Below are positions 58,386 through 64,000 of a stretch of 64,000 bases of DNA, in pieces. The DNA comes from Plectrocnemia conspersa (lineage: Eukaryota; Arthropoda; Insecta; Trichoptera; Polycentropodidae): NCBI GenBank assembly GCA_009617715.1, contig VTFK01000296.1, positions 248,001 to 312,000 on the forward strand, written 5' to 3'. The notes under the pieces were generated by a model. The model saw nothing but the letters and a program-made list of their open reading frames with translations, was not told the origin of the DNA and made no database searches. The position numbers and the translations under genes were made by a program. Numbering within the stretch: the first letter of the stretch is position 1; each line of letters opens with the position of its first letter.

Positions 58386-61300
58386 TTTGAGAATACATGT
58401 GTAAAAAAAATTATAATGAATTAAAATAAAAACGATTTCTCATGAAAGTAATAAATTGTTAATTAATTAACTCACTTCCACGTTCTAACAGTATTGCAAT
58501 AAAAAACCAGTTTTACGTAGATAATGATTAAATGTGGTAATATTTGATTTAAAAATATTTTTTTACAACTTTGGCTATTGCTAAAAATTTTGTGTTAGAT
58601 TATTTAATAAATACTAAAATATTTAAAAAAAAGTAATTTTGCATATTACTGTAAATGTATTTATAAATTCAATTTCAATAAGTTATTCGACCTCAAAGTT
58701 ACTTAGAAGGCAAATATACGTAGCAAAATAAACTAAATGTATTTATTATATATGTATATATGTAGTATTGTAGATATGAATTAATTAGTGATTTTCGTAA
58801 TTTCATAAATTATGAACTTGTTTAAGTTTGATGTTTAACAACATAAAGCACTTTGCTAATATATAAGTTATAAATTTTAGTTGATATGTTCATGTTACAT
58901 GTTCGTTTCTCTACAAATTCAGGGCATGGTATATATGTAATATTTACCGGTAAATGTGTATACATATATAATATTTTTTTTCTGACACACTTCTTACATA
59001 TTTCGCGATAATAACGAAAGTTCATCGTTCGCCTCGTCGAGTTAAATAAACGGCATTGAATAAATAAACTTTTGCTATATTGTACTCCAGAGAATTGGCA
59101 GAAGCGGGTGAGTAACTTTTGTAAGTACAATATTTCGGCTTTGAAACAACATTATTGTGTAAATAAGTTGGAACGTTTAAAAAAGCGTTACCAAACGTTG
59201 AAAGTCAAATAATTTTCTTATTTTTTCCGGATACCAGATAGCGGTTAAACGATACAGATAAAAAAGAGTCCGTAACAATCCGCGTGACACAATTGGAACG
59301 AGTCGAATTTATAACGACGCCACAGGAACGGTTAATCCGTTTTACCTGTCGACCTTTTTTAATCGCCCTGTACCCCTGCTCCCAGAAACAGAGTGCTTTC
59401 CATTTGAATTTATCAAAAAACTTGGAGATTTATGGAAATAGTTGCCGAGGAGGAGAAGGCGCATAATTACTCTTTGATGGGGCCCATCATTAGTCTTTAT
59501 CTGGGGCGCATTCGATTATTGTCTCGTTTCGGCTTATGTAACGGGTTATAGTTAACTTAGAGTAAGGGTAAATGTACTTTGATATTTATGACCGGAGTGT
59601 CTAAAATAAATCAAATCTAAAAAAAAATATTATATTTTATCACACTTCATTTAATATGATAAAAGCTTACATTTTTATTCTTGAAACATTTCTTAAAACA
59701 GCTTTTAAAAGTCAACTATAAAACATTTGCATAATTCACAATCAAACGCTATCAAATCCAACTTTACTTCCTTCCTTGCCTTCCTGCGCCACAGTTGGCA
59801 AAGGAGCTTTTCGCTCTTTCATATAGTAGTACCTACTTATAAAACAGAAAAAAAACATATCCAAGAGCCGCGACTGTGTTTTGTAAAAACAAATATTGGA
59901 CCATCGTTATAATAAATGAGCGCATTAATTTTCCGCCCGCCGTGGGGCTTCTCTCTCTCTCTCTCAGAAAGGCAAGAGTTAACTGAAGCAGTTTAAAATA
60001 ACCGAAGCGGCTTAAATGACTGCTCCGTCGGTTTAAACGATTTTATTACGTTTAATTCGAAATTTACATTTATATTAATGTGTCTGCTTGAATCACATTA
60101 TGTACGCTGAGGTTAAAGTCAAAAACGACGAATGACGTCACTGTCCGATTATTTTCGTTAACTATATATATAATACTATGATAGTGGAATTATACGCAAT
60201 ATTATTATTTTTACGCGAACGTGTTTGTGTTATTACAGAATAACATTTTCATACTTTTTTTGACACAAAGATAAAAGAAATCGATTTATATGTAAAATTA
60301 CAGTTTTTCCAATTATCGCTTCGTCGGATTTATTTTTCAGAAAAATCAGTGGAGCAAAAAGCTCAAATATAATACGATAGATTAAAAATATATATTATGA
60401 TACACTCAATATTTAATTGATTTAAATATTTTTTTTTATAAATATAATAATAAATTATTCACATTTTGTATGTAAAATAAACTAATTTAAATTATATATT
60501 AATATATAAAATGCCTCTCTATTCTAATCAACAAATTCTTTATTTTAAATCTGATTAACTTTAATCGCAAAGAATACTCAAATTGCTGAAATTCTTCAAA
60601 CACAATGTAATTATATCGGTCCTAAGATCTTGCGGGTTTAGTTGAATTACTAAAACACTTGAACACCACACATTTCCAAAATGTGTATGCGAGTTTGTTT
60701 GTAGATGTTTTCCACGATAAAAATTTAATCAGACCCTTTTCCTTCTGTACACCTTGGCGAGGAAATTTTCCCAGAAGCGTTTTTACAAAATTATGTTTTT
60801 CCCGCAGCGTCGGTCATGCCGTGCATTTTCCTATGCTTGTGCAATACGAGCAAGAAAACGCGATTCCGATGCGGTTGGCCCTCGACCTGCGGCTACATTA
60901 GATCAAAAGTCACGAACCGGCCGCGTACGTGATGTTTGGACTTTGGGTCAGGCTGTATATGCCACCAATGCGCTTGCAGCAGCGCTTTCCGAACGCTCTA
61001 AATAGTTAACAGGCAGACGTAGACATACCACCGTGTGGGTATGCATTGTGACACACAGTGAATAGATATTTAGTTTAGACAGATGATGACATCGTCGTAC
61101 TTGACTGTATCTAGTATTTATGATGGAATTTAATTCCACAAATATTTTTTTTTAATAAAATCTCAAGTTAATTTGTAAGTTTCTTCAATGATATTATTTA
61201 AAAATTTGAAGTAGAAGAATAAATAATATAATAAAAAAATTTAAATAATTATAAAAAACAAATAAATGTATGTTTTTTAAATTGTTTTTAAAAATGTATA

Positions 61301-61425
61301 TGTAATATTTTTATTATTAGAGAATCAATTACACTGTAATAAATATTTAATGCATTGTTAAAGTATTCCAAAACTTGGGTAAAAATAATTAAACGTTCTT
61401 AAAAAATAAAAGGATTAATTAAAAC
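58386..61425. other. intron segment without recognised genes
   Basis: AT-rich with less AT-rich islands at about 58980-59560, 59740-60160 (with a (TC)n run at 59950) and 60640-61100. The last contains two overlapping plus-strand ORFs (60659-60901 and 60754-61005), neither with a family match. Confidence 0.4.
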
Positions 61426-61429
61426 CGAA

Positions 61430-63450
61430 TTAATTGATAAAAAAACGTACGGCTCATACAATTGCACTAAAATAATAGACCACAAAATTACTTCATAAAA
61501 AATGGCATTTACAGATAAAATAAGGAACGAGCGAATATAATAGCAGAAAACCGTTCCGTTAAAAAGAGCGTTATAGGCTAATTATTAAAATTAATTTTAT
61601 TAAAAAGATACTCCAGAGAACAATGCCGGACAATTTACTTGAAAAAATTTTTATAACAAAGGAGCAAAAATTATTTGTGAATTTTATAGCTAAAATAAAA
61701 CCTCGTGGAACATAGTTCGCTAAAAATCAACATCGTGATGATGTCACCACTAAAAAATAAAGCATTTACTTTAAAAAATACGAAGAGTAAAGCAAAAAAA
61801 TTGATTTACGCATTTTATAGATAAAACAACGTTCGCTAAGAGTAAACGTCATATTCATAACAAAAAAAAATGAAAACAAATGTTTTATAGCAAAATAAAA
61901 ATTTCGCAGTAATTTACGCATTTGATAGCTAATACAACATCTCTAAAAGGTAATAGCATATTCGTCGAAAAATTATTACCATACAAATATCAGTACAACA
62001 TCGACCTAAAATTTGATTTACAAAAAATATTGTCTGCAGATAAGAAAAAGGAACAAGAAAATATAATGACAGAGGATTCATACTATGAATTTAAGTTAAA
62101 TATTTAGCAACATGTTGCGAAAGAGCGTTTAAGTCAAATGACTTAAATCTTAGAAATTACATTTATTAAAAAGATACGCCTAAGAATAATGCTACAAAAT
62201 TTATTTGAGCACTTAATAGCTAAAATTAAACTACGTCAAGCAAAGTTCACTAAAAGTCAATGTCATATTCAACATTTTAATAAAAATATATATAGTATCT
62301 AAAATAAATAATTTCCTTAAAGAACTTTTTCTTTTATATCAGTTAAATTCATTTATAAAAAAACGTTAAAAATAATTTTATTATATACCACTAAAGCAGC
62401 AAGATTTATTTACGTATTCTATAGCTAAAATAACGTACCCGAAATGTCAACGTCATATTAACAACAACGAAAAAACGATAACAACAAATGTTCTTTACTA
62501 AAATAGATCATCGAAGAAAGTAATATCGCAATTATTTATACATTTGACAGCTAATACAAAAGAAAATCGCTGAAAGATAATAACACATTCGACAAAAAAA
62601 CAAACGCCCCATACAAATCGCATTAAATTATCGAATCAAAATTTAATTTATAAAATATGCCCCGTTGCAGATAAAGAAAATGGACGAGCAAGTATAATGA
62701 CAAAATAACCGTATTATAAATTTAAGTGAAATTTGCAATAAAAGATAAAGAAACTATCCCACAGGGTGGTACATATAATAAAACGTATATCAAACGAGTG
62801 TTTGATTCAAATTACTAAATTACTAAAGAATATAACCACAAAATTTACACTCAAATTTTATAGTTAAAATAAAATTACGTCAAACAGAGCTCGCTAAAAG
62901 TCAACGTCATATTCAACAAGATTATCAATGTATTAAAAATAGAGAAAAAAATATAATATTAAAAGTAGCGAAAATCAACAAAATTTGTTAGTAAAAAATG
63001 TTTGAATATTAATAATATCATCACTAAAATATAATATATTTACTTTTAAAAATTAATTTTATTACAATATATACCACATAGAAAACGGCAAAAGCAAATG
63101 TACTGCAACAAAACAGATTCTAGAATATATAAAAGCGTAGAAATGAACGCATTGTCCAGTTAATGTAAAATAAAATCGCCAAAAGTTAACGGTACATTCG
63201 ACAAGAAAATGAACGCTCCGTATAAGATACATAAAAACATTGTCAGACAGAAAAATCGAACCAACGAATACAGTCAAAAAGGAACCGTAGTATAAATTTA
63301 AGCAAAATCAATGTTGCAAAATATCGTTAAAGTAAAATTACCATCACTTTATAAGAATAGATACCATAAAGAACAATTCAATAGCTAAAATAAAGCTACG
63401 ATGAACAAAGTACGCTAAAAGTCAACGGCAAATTTGATAAGAAACTGCTC
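61430..63450 (+). repeat. degenerate satellite, period about 600 bp, about 3.3 units
   Basis: Landmarks recur in order: TTTTATAGCTAAAATAAA..ACGT (near 61690, 62215, 62860, 63380), GCTAAAAGTCAACGTCATAT (near 61730, 62250, 62890, 63410), TTTGACAGCTAATACAA (61921, 62545), ACATTCGACAAAAA (61955, 62587, 63190) and AGTATAAATTTAAGC (62085, 62715, 63290). The spacing is roughly 520-650 bp. Units are strongly diverged and hold no real ORF. Confidence 0.78.
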
Positions 63451-64000
63451 AAAAAATAAAAGCTTTTCGTCTCGCAACGGTAAAGATTTGAATTAATGCC
63501 AATAGCCCACCTTAGAGAAGACATTTGGCAATTAAAGTACGAATACTTTAATTGCCGAGTTTTGGTAGCAGAGTAACACTTGAACCTGAATATTTACATA
63601 GATATGATTGAGCAGTGAGAAGTTGATTTAAAACGATCAGTGAAATAATAAATACTTGAGAATTTAGAAACACCAGCCATATCTAAAATATTTGTTGTTA
63701 ATTCTGTTTATAATGAAGTAACATTTCCACATGTTCCAGTTAATGGTTATTAAAGGACATCTGGTATTCTTATTGCGAGCGTCGGACGCTTTAGTCGTAT
63801 GTGTACTTTTTTGCTGGCATCTCACGACATTGAACACAGACAATTTATGATAAACAGGGTTTTCGTGTCGACTGCAATAAAAAAGTCATTAACGGCAGAT
63901 CACGCTCACTTTGCTCACAGCGCATTTATCTCTCAAAGGAGCCAAGAGACGGCTACGTAATCTCAAAAACGCTTCTCTCTCAAAGAGCATCATCTCCGCA
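63451..64000. other. right edge of window, intron
   Basis: Apart from a hairpin at 63527-63556, nothing was recognised. The last 150 bases are less AT-rich. No sns exon was found up to the edge. Confidence 0.5.
63527..63556. repeat. perfect 13-bp hairpin, 4-nt loop
   Basis: GGCAATTAAAGTA, loop CGAA, TACTTTAATTGCC. It lies just right of the 600-bp satellite. Confidence 0.8.

Noticed and set aside
59945..59970. (TC)n run and other short microsatellites (AC near 27907, TA near 2287) as regulatory sites
   Set aside because: Short simple repeats common in introns; nothing indicates function.
60659..61005. Overlapping ORFs of 80 and 83 codons that might be an upstream exon or a small gene
   Set aside because: Plus strand, opposite to sns, with no signal peptide or Ig motifs and no recognised family.
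43302..64000. Further upstream sns exons (signal peptide, first Ig domains)
   Set aside because: I looked on the minus strand for Ig signatures (a C and W pair, YxC) next to splice sites and found none that I could support.

Overview
This window looks like an AT-rich insect genome, mostly introns. The evidence is one multi-exon gene with GT-AG introns, insect-type DNA transposons, tRNA-headed SINEs and LINE fragments. A moth or butterfly (Lepidoptera) is my best guess from the style of the LINEs and the intronic islands, but this is an inference with moderate to low confidence.

The only host gene I can support lies on the minus strand. It is an orthologue of sticks-and-stones/hibris (nephrin family), an immunoglobulin-superfamily adhesion receptor used in myoblast fusion and nephrocyte slit diaphragms. 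Nineteen exons are resolved to their splice sites. In transcript order they run from position 43301 down to 67. They encode seven Ig domains, one FN3 domain, a transmembrane segment and the start of the cytoplasmic tail, about 976 residues. The N-terminal Ig domains and signal peptide lie beyond position 64000, and the rest of the tail lies left of position 1. An AG acceptor sits exactly on the window's first two bases. Two adjacent exons (903-1088 and 605-775) each encode a complete membrane span with identical splice phases, so they look like alternative transmembrane cassettes.

Layout: 1-4592 holds the compact 3' half of the gene. 4593-11359 is an intron with remnants of mariner and piggyBac elements and a Tigger/pogo element with clear ends. 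11360-14708 has four Ig half-exons and a second Tigger. 14709-43147 is a 28.4-kb intron with a hAT MITE inserted in a tandem duplication, two SINE families, RTE-like, Jockey-like and CR1/Jockey-type LINE fragments, a hAT pseudogene, a long inverted repeat and a 400-bp tandem duplication. One exon sits at 43148-43301. From 43302 to the window end lies the next, more than 20-kb, intron, with dispersed repeats, two degenerate satellites (49.3-50.9 kb and 61.4-63.45 kb), a SINE/LINE chimera and a foldback element.

Between these lie less AT-rich islands of 300-700 bp with no convincing ORF or repeat match. They are candidates for conserved intronic regulatory DNA. No autonomous mobile element, tRNA or rRNA gene, CRISPR array or complete virus was seen.
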